A stretch of DNA of 64,000 nucleotides from Dromiciops gliroides (GCF_019393635.1 NC_057867.1:54839143-54903142); one strand, 5' to 3'. Counted from the first letter of the stretch, positions 42,720-54,721 are shown. The notes: a model not told the origin generated them from the letters alone. Made by a program: numbers and translations.

Positions 42720-44515
42720 ACACTAGCTGACAAAGTCCCCCCCTCTCCTATCTGCCTGCAATGTGGGAACTCTAGGTAAGACTGCTTGTCTCTCTGGTTT
42801 GGAAAAAACTGCAAATGACATTCTATAGACAACCAGTAAAGGCAGAACTCTTCTAACCCTAATACCATCTTATATTTATGTAGCTCTAAGGTTTGCAGGT
42901 ACTTTACATGCATTCTCTCAGTTGAACTTATTAACACATCAAAATCACCGCTCGGTTCTGTTGTTGGACCTACCCCTAAGGTCCCTTGACTTGCCCTTTA
43001 AAATACAGGTGGAGTTTAATATTTTGGATTCAACCATTTCCCTTTTTTCATGATTCTCAACTTGTTTCTGTCCATTGTGGGTTGTCAAATGGACTTTTAG
43101 CAAGTCTCTTTTAGAACTTACTCCTTTCCACACCAACCTCCCCCTCCCCTGCATTACTTGGTCAGCGTGTCTGTGCCAAACCCTACTGGTAAGCAAGCTA
43201 GGAGAGAACCAGACGCACAAGATGGAGAGTCTGCCCTCAGAAAGTTTACAATCTAGTTGAGAGGCTTGCAGTTCAACTTCACTACTAGGCATCTCAGCTG
43301 TTGCAATTTTCTCCCTCTTGTTTGGTCCCCTCTTGGTTGACAGTTTTAAACTAATACTGTCACTGTGACCAAGTTCCTGTACTAGGATACCAGATCTTAT
43401 TGGAAGCCTGTCCCCCAGCTTCCATGCCCTGAAACACACCTCTTTCTTGTTACAATTGCCAACTGGTTTGACTGGTACTGGTTGTGGAAGCCTGTTGCCA
43501 GTTGGAATTTGTGAGCAGGTTGAAGTAAAATAGCATTGGGGCTAATGCCACCATCTAAACCAAGAACCAAAATGGCTAGCAACTAGCAGGCTAGTAGCCT
43601 GTTTGTAGCCTGTTGGGGGTTTGGGCTGGGTTTTTTTCCAATTTTGATTTGGGTAATCATGCTGATTTGCTTTCACCAACACATTCCCCATAGGCTCTCT
43701 TTGTCTCTCTCTGACTCTTGATATATTTAAATGAGGATAACAAAACCTGTAGTGTTTCACTCATAGCACTGTTGTGGAACTCCAAGGAGAGAATGGATGA
43801 AAAGTTCATTGTGAACCTTCAAAAACTATAGAAACACCTGTTATTCTTCTTACAATATTCTTATTCTTATCATTCTTCTTATTATACTGGCCAGTATGCC
43901 TTGAAACACCTTCTGGGAGGTTGTCTCTGTGTCTTCTTCCTAGATTTATATGCCAAGTCTAGTGAGAGCTTACTCCAATCTCTACGGTATTTTTATATGA
44001 GGTCTTTATGGCATTTAACAAATGTCCAATAAATATAATAATCATCATTTAGAGGCTTAGAGCTAAGGATGCCTCACCCCCTTGTTTCAGCCCCAAGAAC
44101 CTAGTATTATCACTCAGTAGTAGAGCGGCTCTTATCTGGTTTTGAGCTTTAATCCAATATTTGAGCTCAGCCCATACTCTTTCAACTGCTAAGATATTTG
44201 TTATGTGATTTTAAATTGCTGGGACCTCAAAGGTGATATCAGCAGAGGACAAACTCTGGCAGGTTCTACCCTGCTGTAACACTGGCTCCGCCACAGACTG
44301 AATATGCTTTCTGAGGACCAGCTTGGCAGAGAATGGGCAGGCTCATCCCCAGCAGGTGGCCACTTGGTGATGAATTCTCGGGCCATTGCCGCTCATGAAA
44401 CAAAGACATTTATTTAGCTCCTGGCCAATATTCCTACAATCCCATTTTACTGGAGAGCTAATTCAAAGCATATTTTAAAGGGATTGTGGCTCCAACATCA
44501 CATACCTAGTCCAAT
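42720..44515. other. intergenic, no gene seen
   Basis: Includes a short reverse L2 piece (about 43195-43265: gatggagagtctgccctcag, aaagtttacaatctagttga). The 164-codon minus-strand frame (42945-43439) runs through that fragment and shows no domain. The rest is unique. Confidence 0.4.
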
Positions 44516-44519
44516 TAAA

Positions 44520-44975
44520 TTCACTTCAATTCAACAAGCATTTTAAGCTCCTACTATGTGCAGGGAAATGGAAGAGTATGTATTCTACTGGTTGGGAGGG
44601 CATACGACAGAAACAAAGAAAGATAAATACAAAATACATACTGGCTGGCCAGGGAGAACACTAGTTAATGACCAGGGAGGGGGAAATCACTGGGCTATAT
44701 TAGAAGGGAGCTAAGGATTCCAAGAGGTGAAGGTGAAGGGGAATTGTGTTCCAGGGATGGGAGACAGCCTGTTCAAAGGTGAGAAATGAAATGTCATGTA
44801 GATTTAGTGGGCCAGTTTGGATGGAGTATAAGGTGTGTGGGGGCAAGGAATGCAGAACTGGCTAAGAAAGATGAGTTGGAAGCAGATTGGGAAGAGCCTT
44901 AAATGTCAGGGGATTTTGTGTTTTATCCTTGAAGCATTCAAGGATACACTTAAGAAAACACTGAATTTCATATGT
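44520..44975 (-). repeat. L2 LINE 3' region, long copy
   Basis: Reverse L2 with many successive blocks: caagcattttaagctcctac, tatgtgcagggaaatggaag, gtgttccagggatgggagac, gcctgttcaaaggtgagaaa, gaagagccttaaatgtcagg and gttttatccttgaagcattc. Confidence 0.75.
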
Positions 44976-45339
44976 CTTCATGTGATGACTGTGATGGGTA
45001 CATTTCTGAGCTCCCCAACTGCTTTAGTGTAGGGTTGGTGGTTTGCACGATGGTTTTTTCCCTTTCTGGAATTCCTGTTGTTGGATTATTTTAGATTGAA
45101 TGGATACTCTAGGAAATACTTAGTAAGAACCATATCATTTCCTGTCATGCTTGCATTCCTCCTCTAGGCATTATATATTGCTAACCCTCCTCTCCCTCTC
45201 TTCCAACTTTTCAGCTGCTTGTTTTCTAACAGCTCATTAAATGCATTTTAGTATCTCTTCAGCCTAGTCAGTGAGCTTACAGACCAAAACGGTCACCCTT
45301 GTCCATTTGTCCTTTGAACACTAATACATATTCTTCTGG

Positions 45340-45605
45340 TTATTATATAAGCTCCTTGAGGAACAAGAACTGCTTCTTTTTTTTTTAGTGAGGCAATTGG
45401 GGTTAAGTGACTTGCCCAGGGTCACACAGCTAGTAAGTGTTAAGTGTCTGAGGCCAGATTTGAACTCAGGTACTCCTGACTCCAGGTCCGGTGCTCTATT
45501 ATCTAGCTGCCCCTAAGAACTGTTTCATTTTGTCTTTGTATCTCCAGTGGCTGGTATGGTGTCTGGCATATAGTTAACACTTAATAAATGTACTTGAATT
45601 GAATC
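45340..45605 (+). repeat. L2 LINE 3' end split by a SINE
   Basis: Left: tatataagctccttgaggaa. Right after the insert: ttttgtctttgtatctccag, gtctggcatatagttaacac and ttaataaatgtacttgaatt. Confidence 0.75.
45376..45514 (-). mobile_element. marsupial tRNA-type CORE-SINE (aattgggg subtype), 5' deletion
   Basis: T-rich tail, tagtgaggcaattggggtta, body ending ctctattatctagctgcccc; the usual tccactgcgccacc is missing, a small internal deletion. The duplication aagaactg(c/t)tt lies at 45365-45375 and 45515-45525. Confidence 0.92.
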
Positions 45606-45851
45606 AACCACATGACATCTCACAGAGAGGAGGCCTCCTTGCTTCCCAATAGCTTTACTGAATTTCCCACCTCTTCCTGCACATCTATTTTGGAAGCATC
45701 ACCTCTGTGGGAGAGAAAACACTATTTCTGGGTCAGGGTGACAGTCAAAACTTCAAAAACAAAACTAACTCTGGATATCAGTAAGGAGCGATAAAGCGCT
45801 GGCCACTTGTATCAGACATTCCCTGATTGGAAGCCCTGTTTCCACTAAACA

Positions 45852-45997
45852 GTTTCCTTTTTTTTTTTTTTTTTTTGTGTGGGACAATGTGGGTTAAGTG
45901 ACTTGCCCAGGGTCACACAGCTAGTAAGTGTCAAGTGTCTGAGGCCAGATTTGAACTCAGGTACTCCTGAATCTAGGGCCAGTGCTCTATACAGTGC
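45852..45997 (-). mobile_element. marsupial tRNA-type CORE-SINE, truncated at the tRNA head
   Basis: Long T tail, gtgtgggacaatgtgggtta, body to gccagtgctctatacagtgc; the ccacctagctgcccc head is absent. The 11-bp duplication tccactaaaca lies at 45841-45851 and 45998-46008, so the truncation occurred at insertion. Confidence 0.92.
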
Positions 45998-46009
45998 TCC
46001 ACTAAACAT

Positions 46010-46200
46010 TTTAAATCATATAATGTTAGAGCTGGAAGGTGCCTTAAAAACCTTTTAAATTCATCCCCTCATCAGTTTTTCAGAGGGCAAAAAGTGCAAC
46101 CTGTGAGGGTGAGGTCACTTGTCCAAGATCAGAGAGATAGCTAGTGAAGGAGGGAGACAAGGGAACCTGACTTCTAATTCCCCAAATCCCCTACGCCCTG
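46010..46200 (-). repeat. MIR3-like SINE
   Basis: Reverse: tgttagagctggaaggtgcc, gaggtcacttgtccaagatc and gggaacctgacttctaattc. Confidence 0.55.
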
Positions 46201-46214
46201 GTCATGTTCACATG

Positions 46215-46216
<2 letters not shown>

Positions 46217-46276
<60 letters not shown>
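46217..46276 (+). repeat. (CA)30 microsatellite
   Basis: 60 bp of uninterrupted AC repeat. Confidence 0.97.
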
Positions 46277-46278
<2 letters not shown>

Positions 46279-46439
46279 ACAAAAACAAACTGATAACCCC
46301 AAAACCCAAGTCAGAATGCCAAAAAGGAATACAATTAAACCTTTGCCCACTCCTGTTACAGCCCAGTCCACTTTGGCCACCTCTCTATATCCCCATTTTT
46401 TCTACTCTCTATTTAACATAAGAAAGTAAGAACTGGGAC

Positions 46440-47158
46440 TCCTAAAAGGTTAGAGATTTCAGTTTCTTGACCTGATGAATTAGTGCATAGTGTCTTTGGG
46501 AAAGAGAGTGGACTTTGAAATGACTGACTTGGACATAGTAGTCAATTTTTTTCTTCCCAAAGTGACTAGAAATGTATTCCCCTATGGCTTTCCTTTCTGG
46601 CAGACAGTTCATCAGACATTTTTCTTCCCCCTTTCAGGGTTGCTTTTCTTTCATTGACAAGGCTTTGAAAAGAAAGAATATTGTGTCTCTGGTGTTTTCA
46701 TTGCTTTGTTAAAATAGAAAACATTCTACGTTTAGGGCTTTTCTTTGTGCCTTTTGGGTTTTTCTTATGGCTCTGTTGGATGGGATCACAAATTTCCGTC
46801 ACAACTGAGTTGATAATACAAATGTGAGTGATGTGTATAGATTCCAGGGAGCTGAAAATAGGCATGTTTTAAAGAGGATTTTTGTGCTCTGAGCTTCCTT
46901 GATCAGAGCAAGGCACAAAGCAGTCTAACAACTGCTTTTGCACTGTTTTAGATGTCAAGGCTCATTTGCATTTCTATCCTTAATTCTCTATTAATTTCTG
47001 AAGAAAATGAGTTAATTATAAAAGTCAACTTTTGGCATTGGAAGGTACTGTGAAATGTTGGGTAGATTTCTCAAGTTTTCCAAGTGTTATGCTACCTTTA
47101 CACTACAATTCAAAGCAACGAAGGTTGTCATTTGTGGGATGCTAAGTTCCTGAGATCT
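46440..47158. promoter_or_regulatory. candidate conserved regulatory element with POU octamer
   Basis: Repeat-free. Contains ggctcatttgcatttctatc (octamer ATTTGCAT at about 46964-46971), ttctctattaatttctgaag, gagttaattataaaagtcaa, and ACAAAG/AACAA SOX-like cores nearby (46914-46935). No reading frame. Confidence 0.45.
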
Positions 47159-47159
47159 A

Positions 47160-47250
47160 AATTAATTGCAGTGTTCTTTAACGGACAGTAAGTATAACGC
47201 CTTTCCCGTAGTAGGTTCACAGTTAATGTTTGTTGATTGAATGAATGGTC
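47160..47250 (+). repeat. L2 LINE extreme 3' end
   Basis: ggacagtaagtataacgcct, gtagtaggttcacagttaat and gtttgttgattgaatgaatg. Confidence 0.55.
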
Positions 47251-47995
47251 ATTATACTCTGAAACAAACAGAGCAGACAAACTCTGAAAAGGGTATGCCG
47301 AATTTGTAACAAAGGGAGAAATGAATGAATGGGAAACTGACTGCTCCCTGTCAAATATTTCCCAGAAAATGCCTCCTTTTACTCTACAGGATGTTGTTTA
47401 ATTCACAGAAATTCTGTTTCTAATAAAAGTATCCTCTCTCCCCAGAACAATGAAAGACAAAAGGAATCAGGGGGCTGGTGGGGTTTGGTTTAATTTTTTT
47501 GTTTGTTTTAAAATCGTTATGTTTGCCCTGTTTCATCTGCTTCTCTTCCAAATCTATTATGATCTTTTGTGAAAGGAGAAGCTCAACTAGCTGAGCTCTG
47601 GGATTCTTCCCTGCTCTGACATTCCAGGATTTATGATTACTTCTGACTCCTTATTTATGCTATTTGTTTGGTTTAAGAATCAAGCCAGGGGTGGGGTTTT
47701 TCCCTTAGTCAGCAGAGAGGTATACCACCTACTGAATTCCATAGTAGCGAATGAAAAATATATTGAAGACTTTTCCAAGAAACCTGACTTTTTTTTTCAT
47801 TTGTAGTGTTTAGCTACAATGCAATGTGACTTCTCTCTACATCAAATAATAATGGTAACATTTATACAATGCTCTAAATTTTTTAAAAAAGCAGAACACA
47901 GACCCATTCTATAAATACCCAATAAAAGCAGCATAAATATGAGTGAAAGATGGTGGTCAGAGAGATCTTTTTCTGCAGAGATACCTTAGGGGATC
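47251..47995. other. intergenic, no gene seen
   Basis: Unique, fairly AT-rich. Possibly more regulatory DNA (47640-47830), but no motif stands out. Confidence 0.35.
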
Positions 47996-47999
47996 ATAA

Positions 48000-48165
48000 A
48001 TTTAGAGCTGTGCACTGAAGGACATTTAAACTAATCCCCCTCACTTTGCAGCCCAGGAAAATGGGACGCAAAGGGCTTTAGTGACTTGCCCTCAAATAAT
48101 AAGTTAAAGAATCAAGATTTGAACCCAGGCCCTTTGACTCCAGAGGTAGTGCTCTTTCCATGTAA
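48000..48165 (-). repeat. MIR3-like SINE
   Basis: Reverse: cactttgcagcccaggaaaa, agtgacttgccctcaaataa, gatttgaacccaggcccttt and gtgctctttcc. Confidence 0.65.
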
Positions 48166-48329
48166 AAGCTTATATGAACTATCCCTGCTGTTATTGGTGA
48201 CCCCTATTGCTTAATATGTAGCATTAACATATTATGGGTAGAGGTAGCAACTGGAAATATCCACTGGTTAGAGGTATCTACTTCAAAACCAAAAGTCTTT
48301 AAGCCAATTCCAAAACCTCTCTTAGGCAG

Positions 48330-48520
48330 GTCACTGAAGTAACCAAGCAGAATATTAGGGACCTTAGATATCATCTTGTCCATCTTTCTTATTTTAGCAA
48401 GAAAGAAGCTGAGGATGAGAGATCGGAATGTCACAGTTACATAACAAGGTAGTGGCAGTGATTGAACTGGAACCCAGGTTTACTGACTCCCAAGCCTTGC
48501 TCTCTTTCCAACATACCGGG
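48330..48520 (-). repeat. MIR3-like SINE
   Basis: Reverse: ccttagatatcatcttgtcc, aagaagctgaggatgagaga, ttgaactggaacccaggttt and gctctctttccaac. Confidence 0.6.
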
Positions 48521-49700
48521 TTCTAGCTTCCCTTTGTCTACCTGAAATTTGGACAGTGTTCTCCTCCCACCTCTGACCCCTGTAGCGTGTTTTTAACTCT
48601 TTCCACATTCTAGCATTTATAGCTTCTCACATGAACCAGTACAAATAGACAAAGATGATTCTTTTTAACTAGGCAAATAATGCCATGAAAAATGGATATC
48701 CTCTAAATCAAAGTAGGCAGATGTTTCACTGGACTTTTAACCAAACAGTGCCATAGCCACAGCAAATCTTCACAAATCTCCAAATTGGCTTGATCTATGG
48801 GTTAAGACAGAGCCATCATTAGCCCAGACTATCTGGGACTTTGCTGTAAGGCATCAACTAGGAGGGAGGGCATACTTCCTGCCATTTCCTCTCAGAGATG
48901 GAGACACATTTCCTTTCCATAGTGATTGCCATCCCCATGCCTCATCTTGGAGGCCTCATTGCCAGTCTATATTCCCAGGGGGCTTTCACCTTGGCAACCT
49001 GCCTTTGCCCCCAGACCCCACGGTGGCCATGGTTGGACTCTCTGGGGCACAGGCTTCCCTTTTCTCACAACATGATACCACTAGCCAGAACTCTCCTCCC
49101 TGCTTCCACCCCAACTGAATTGGTGCCAGGTACAACAATGACTAGTTACTGCTCTGGTCTAAGGCCTCCTCGAGGACCACTGGAAAGTTAATGAAGCCTC
49201 TAAGACAAGGTGACAGAAAACAGTTTCGCAAATAACAAACAAGGTTGTCAACAAGGTGGACAGAGCTGTTAACGAGCACTTACCTGGTGTCCTGCACAAT
49301 TTGCTATAAAGAAATTTCCTAAAAAGGGTTGGACCAATGAATTACGGAGCAGGATGCAATAAAGAAGGGAGAAACATGTCCTGTTATCAGTCACACACAT
49401 TCAAGCCAGAGCCCAGGGCAGCACACTAGACAGAACTCTAAGCTCTGGGATCTTCTCATTCAGCCAAGATTGCTTCATACAAAAGTTGACAATACATGCC
49501 TGAAAGCCATTGTTGATATTCAACATTTTTTAAATAGCTGAACAGAATAGACAATAAGGCATGAAGGAAAACTTGGAAGGGAGACTGGCTTGGAGTTTGA
49601 TTTCCAAAAGGAATGTGTGCTCTGAGAAATAGGCAACAAATATTTTTCCCCCTGAATGTTCAATTTATTTGAAAATATAAAGGAGTAAAGTTGATTCTCT
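48521..49700. other. intergenic, no gene seen
   Basis: Mostly unique; the frame at 48898-49191 is compositionally plausible but has no recognised domain or start context. Confidence 0.35.
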
Positions 49701-49711
49701 TTGCCACTTTC

Positions 49712-49712
<1 letters not shown>

Positions 49713-49760
<48 letters not shown>
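49713..49760 (+). repeat. (AGC)16 trinucleotide repeat
   Basis: 16 perfect CAG-class units followed by a degenerate aacgacaacaccaccacc tail to about 49785. The minus strand frame gives polyleucine, an artefact. Confidence 0.96.
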
Positions 49761-49763
<3 letters not shown>

Positions 49764-49964
49764 GACAACACCACCACCAACAACAAGTAGATGTCCGTTT
49801 CAGCTGCTAGTTAATGTAGTCGCCTCATTTTATATTTTCACATTGAAATATCCACTTGTGCTCACTACATGATCTTCCCTTATAGTTCAGTGATGTAAGG
49901 TGTGGAAATAGACAATGGAGTGAGGTGGTTCAGCATAAAAGGTCTTGGAAACTTCCTTTCATAA

Positions 49965-50125
49965 TCAGCGATCCAATGCCAGAGCTAGAAGAGACTGCAG
50001 AAATCAAATCAATCCTATCATTTTACACACTGGGAAACTGAGACCCAGAGAAGATAAGCAACCTGCACACAGTCACAGAGTATATTAGGTATTGAGCTGA
50101 CTTTCTCCCTCTGCCCTTCTGCACA
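49965..50125 (-). repeat. MIR3-like SINE
   Basis: Reverse: cagagctagaagagactgca, cactgggaaactgagaccca, cctgcacacagtcacagag. Confidence 0.6.
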
Positions 50126-50129
50126 CAGA

Positions 50130-50930
50130 TTATTACTGCTCTTTTTTGGTCTGGAACTGGGATTTCATCAGTGTAGGAAACTTCCAGGATGGAAAATCCT
50201 TCTACCTATGCACACCAACAGTTTGACTATAACTTGATTTATCTACAAAAGCTGCCTTGATGGCATGAGGAGGTTAAACAACCTGCCCAGGGTCCCACAG
50301 TTGATATAGGTCAGAGCCAGGAATTGTTCAGCCCACATCTTGCTCATGCCAAGGCAAAGGATCACGGAATGTCAAAGACATACAGAACTTCAGGGGCCAT
50401 TTGGATCAATGTATATCCTTTCTGGACACAGCAGATAAGTGTTCCTCCAAACTTTGTCCTACAACCTACTGTTAACGGAACCAGAGGAGCATCCATAGCA
50501 GATTCCCTAGGTCCCAAACCATAATCTTATGATTATCCTTATGATCAATCCCCTGCTGATCAACTTCGGAGCTTTGATCTGATCTATTTCCAACCTGGGC
50601 CAGTTTGTCCCTTCATAGGCAGCCTGGAGTCCCCCATCCTACCAGGGCTCACCACATTGGTGCCAATTCTTTCTTTTTAAAAGTTAACTAATGAACTAAT
50701 TTTGACAAGCATTTATTCTCTCTTTGGCATTGTCCCCACCCAATGAACAACTAAAAGACCCCTCCTAATAAAAATAATTAAAAACCCCCCACATTCCTCA
50801 TATTCAAAAATGTATATCTCATTCTCCATCTTGAATCCATCAGCAATCTGGCAGGAGGTAGGTGGCATGATTAAGTTTCAGTCCTCTAGACTCATGGTTT
50901 ATCATTTCCCTGATCAGAGTTTTTTCCATA
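50130..50930. other. intergenic with an unnamed old repeat
   Basis: 50560-50670 (cataggcagcctggagtccc, agggctcaccacattggtgc) shares a block with 26660-26745 (cttaggcagcctggtggccc, agggcttaccatctttttgg), so both belong to one dispersed family that I cannot name; an L3/CR1 3' region read in reverse is possible. No gene is seen. Confidence 0.4.
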
Positions 50931-51206
50931 TATATATTTTATTATTTCCAGTTACATTTAGAGATAGTTTTCAATATTTATTTTTATAAGATTTCTAGTT
51001 TCAAATTTTCCTCCCTCCCTCCCCTCTCTCTCCCCTCCCCAAGACAGCAAGTAATCTGATATAGGTTATATATGTACAATCACATTAAACATATTTCTGC
51101 ATTAGTCGTGTTATGAGAAAAGAATCAGAGCAAAAAGGAAAAACCTCAAAAAAGAAAAACTACAACAACAAAAAACAATAGAAATAATATGGTTTGATCT
51201 GCATCT

Positions 51207-51978
51207 TGTGAAAATATTTTAAATGACTGGGGCTAATTTTGGGGGGACTAATCTGTGGATGACTAATCTGGGGACTTTTGACTCACTGGCTATCTGACTG
51301 CTATTAATTTAATATGGGTCATTTATAAAGTTCCACCACACTGCTCCACTCCCCAAATTGATAAGCAAAAGATTAAGAAGCCTCTTAACTAAATAATCAA
51401 AGCAGAGTTTATTTATGAGATACTATTTAAAATTAAGAATACAGGGAAATAAAATGTCCAACCTGACTGCTGTGGTGTCTCCAGCTGCTGTGCCTGGAAC
51501 TTTTTTAATACAATAAGGGCTGTTGCTGCCTCTTGCCTTAGGTTATATTCCATTTCCCTGTTCAGCTACTTTCTTCTAACTTTCCTTTTAATCTTCTGGC
51601 CTCCTTCCAGCATCTCTAGTCTCTGTTCCCTCCTTGTAGCCCCTTTCTGTCTGTTCTTCTCCAACCTCTTAATCTTGTCCTTTGGCCTCTCCTTCCTGTT
51701 CCCGTTCCTTCTCGTCAGCACCTCTCTTCCTAGTCTTTCGGCCTCCCCCTTCGCGCCTAACTTTCCAGTTTATATATATCTTTCTTCTCCCCACTCAGAT
51801 CTCGGGGCTTTTTGCGCCCCCACTGATCTGGCATCTTATACAGCCCACAGGGCTTTTTGGCTCAGCTGAAGTGGAGGGGGAGGGGCACCAGCCCTTCACA
51901 CAGAAAAGGCCCTGAGGGCTTAAGGCTTTTTAATCTCAGCCCAAAGGTAGGGTCCCCAAATTAAAATAAATGTCCACA
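51207..51978 (-). mobile_element. endogenous retrovirus LTR (solo, fossil) inside L1
   Basis: A 772-bp unit starting TGTGAA and ending TCCACA, set inside otherwise continuous L1 3' UTR. A 4-bp duplication atct flanks it (51203-51206 and 51979-51982). On the minus strand it has a TATATATAAA box (51769-51778) and an AATAAA hexamer (51408-51413) in the right order for U3-R-U5, so the orientation is minus. No internal genes remain. It is younger than the host L1. It may be distantly related to the LTR at 18.1 kb, which shares similar 5' and poly(A)-region wording. Confidence 0.75.
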
Positions 51979-52147
51979 ATCTAGATTCCACAGTTCTTTT
52001 TTTTTCTGGATTTGGAGAACATTTTCCATCATGAGTCCCTTGGAACTATCTTGGACCATTGTATTGCTGAGAAGAATCAAGTCTATCACAGTTGCTTCAT
52101 CAGAGTTTTAAAGTCTTTCAAAGTTGTTTTACCTTTGTAATGTTGTT

Positions 52148-52395
52148 AAGTCAATGGTCAATAAATATTGATTAAAAGTCTACTGTGTGCCAGGCACTGT
52201 GCTAAGTGCAGGGGATACAGATATAAAAAAGAAAGACAATCCCTCCCTTCAAGGAGCTTAATATCCCAATGGGTGAAGACGACAAAGAAAGGAAGCTACA
52301 AGAGGGGAAGTACCCCATGGGCGAGGGCATAGTAGAAAAGTCAGTGATGTCTCAAAGTAGTACAGCCAGGTGAGAAATGAGGAGAGTTGCTGAAA
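52148..52395 (-). repeat. L2 LINE 3' fragment within L1
   Basis: Reverse L2: taaaagtctactgtgtgcca, ggcactgtgctaagtgcagg, caatccctcccttcaaggag and cttaatatcccaatgggtga. The bordering L1 text continues on both sides. L2 ceased activity early, so this could be a rearrangement rather than a simple insertion. Confidence 0.65.
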
Positions 52396-52959
52396 ATGTT
52401 GTCATCTTTGTATACATTGTTTCCTTAGTTCTGCTCACTTTCTACTGCATCAGTTCATAGAGGTCTTCCCAGTTTTCTTCATCCTTTCTCTGTGAACATA
52501 AATGGATAGATTTATGCAGACCCCTCTTATACAGATCACATCATTACAAGTTATGCTTAATACTGAATGACTAAGACCCCGAACCCCTTAACATGTTTAT
52601 TTTTGCATTGCATATCTACATATCATTGTGTGTCTGATGACTTGATGTCTTGATGAACAGATGATGTCTTGATGTCCATCAAGGCAAATTGTCACCCATC
52701 TGTGAATTAGTAGATAAGTTTTAAGAAATTTTATGAGACAGTAACTAGTTGTTTTTGTGTCTGGGGAAAGGTTAACTATGTGATGGACCTTACTTCAAGT
52801 ATGTCCCATGGAAAGAGGGAGCATGCCCCAGTGTAGGCAAATGCTCATCTGGAAATGGTCAACCTTGATACAGCAACTGGGAAGAGAGGACACATACCCT
52901 GGAATGATGCTGTTAATGGCCTCTAAATATTGGCATTGCCCTCTCCTGGTTCTGGTTCT

Positions 52960-53080
52960 CCTCTGAAACACAGAGAGATGAAGTTATTTCCCTAGAGTCA
53001 TATGGCTATTGTCAGAAGCTAGGATTCAAGCCTTAGCTTCATGATTCCAAGCCTAGAACCCTCCCTGTCTATCAGCCATA
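52960..53080 (-). repeat. MIR3-like SINE fragment
   Basis: Reverse: gatgaagttatttccctaga, gaagctaggattcaagcctt and tgattccaagcctagaaccc. Confidence 0.5.
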
Positions 53081-53880
53081 GCCTTTATCACTGACAGATA
53101 TTAGAGAGAAATTTTCCTTGTGATGTTTTTCTGTTTAAGATTCTTCTCCATCTTCAGGAAAAAAACAATGGGTGACTCAGAAGAGTGGATATTTCCATTC
53201 AGTTTTTTATATACCGTTCAGTTTTTTTCAGAAGGCCTTTCCAGTTTTTACTGTAGACTTTGTTTCCTCAAAATCCTCCTGCATCTCCTCTGCAGCCTCA
53301 ACTCAGGGAAGTCCATGCTGATGGTCATCTTTGTGGCTCTTCAGTAGGGATGATCTGAATAATACAGCTCAGAATTAGAAAAACAAAATGTAATATTTGA
53401 GTGCTTACTATATAGTTGACATGGATTATTTTTCAGCCTTGTCAGTTATTCCAAAGGCTAGACAAGGAGAGAAGGAGATATAATTTGAGCCACCAAACTA
53501 CACTGGCTTGTTTAGAAACTGTCACTTCTCTCTAGTGTGATCAGAAATGTGACTGATTGCCACATTTGGCAAAATTGGCTGCTGCCTCAGATATACTTAA
53601 AAAGGGACATCCAAGTGGGCAAATTGTGGAGTTGTTTCTCTGCTGGTCCAGGAAAGCCCTGGATGTGCAGAACACTGATGACAATTGAGCATTAGCAACA
53701 TTTCTCATTTATTATGCAGATGATTATTACACTGAAAAGGATGGGAGTGAACAGGAGGCATTTTGTGACTAGAATTTACTTACTTCAAGTGCCTGAGATT
53801 AGATACAGGAAATGAAGGGGAAGCCTTTTTCAGCACTGGGGCTATTGTGAAAGCTTGGAGAGTCTGCTCCCACTTACATC
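53081..53880. other. intergenic, no gene seen
   Basis: Unique; frame at 53120-53347 is aromatic-rich with no features. Confidence 0.35.
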
Positions 53881-53978
53881 TTGTGCAATGGCTATGATAG
53901 CTATTAGGGGCATGATGTGTCATGAGGGAGAGTGGCAGTCTGGGCCCATTCCCAGGCCTGTATTTAACCCTTTCTCAG
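53881..53978 (+). repeat. left arm of a 98-bp inverted repeat
   Basis: From ttgtgcaatggctatgatag to gtatttaaccctttctcag. The reverse complement recurs at 55067-55164 with 51 identical bases at the start and about five mismatches overall (about 95% identity). It matches no repeat family I know. Confidence 0.9.
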
Positions 53979-54564
53979 TTTATTGTTTCTCAATCATTTT
54001 TCATTGTCCCCCTCTGAATGTTAGCAGAGGATATGATGGTGAAGCCCTGAGAACAAATAGGGAACATATAAGGCTAGGTGAAAACACCTCCTGAATTTCA
54101 GGGAAATTTTCCCAACCTGAACTTGGACAGATCATGTCCCCCAGGGTTCAGTCTTTTTAAATAATATGAAAGGGTTATACTAGAAAGTCTCCCAAGCCCC
54201 TCTTAGCTGTTATATTTTCTATACTTAGGATTCTAAAATGCTCAAAACATCTTAATTATAAAGTTTTACTGATGTCTTTTGCTTATGCTTGTCATTTCCA
54301 GATTTAATTATTCCCACCCTCCCCCCTACATACCGAGGGAGCTCTCCCTTATAGCAAAGGAAACAGCTAAGCAAAACCCACAAGGTGACTGTCTGACAGG
54401 GTATGTGGCATTCTGCACCCGTGGGCTTCCCTCTTTCCCTCTACATTTCAGAGGAAAAGAGGGAGGTACATTTCTTTATCTCTTCTCTTTACTCATTACT
54501 TCTAATATATACTATTGCAATAGCTTCACGATTTCTCTCACTCAGCTGCCAAAGTGATTTTCTT

Positions 54565-54721
54565 TTTTTTTTTTATTTTTTTTTTTAGTGAGGCAATTGG
54601 GGTCAAGTGACTTGCCCAGGGTCACACAGCCAGTAAGTGTCAAGTGTCTGGGACCGGACCTGAACCCAGGTCCTCCCAACTCCAGGGCCGGCGCTCCATC
54701 CACTGAGCCACCCAGCTGCCC
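54565..54721 (-). mobile_element. marsupial tRNA-type CORE-SINE (aattgggg subtype) in L2
   Basis: T-rich tail, agtgaggcaattggggtcaa, body with several substitutions, ending cacccagctgccc. The 16-bp duplication ccaaagtgattttctt lies at 54549-54564 and 54722-54737. Confidence 0.94.

Larger units (their letters stand above)
50935..52490 (-). mobile_element. L1 LINE 3' UTR, antisense, with two later insertions
   Basis: Reverse L1: tttattatttccagttacat, ttcctccctccctcccctct, cattaaacatatttctgcat, then after the LTR gaacattttccatcatgagt, ccattgtattgctgagaaga, and after an L2 piece ttctgctcactttctactgc and atcagttcatagaggtcttc. The same sequence as the nested L1 at 19.96-20.30 kb. Confidence 0.85.

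Noticed and set aside
42945-43439. 164-codon minus-strand frame
   Set aside because: Partly formed by an L2 fragment; no family features.
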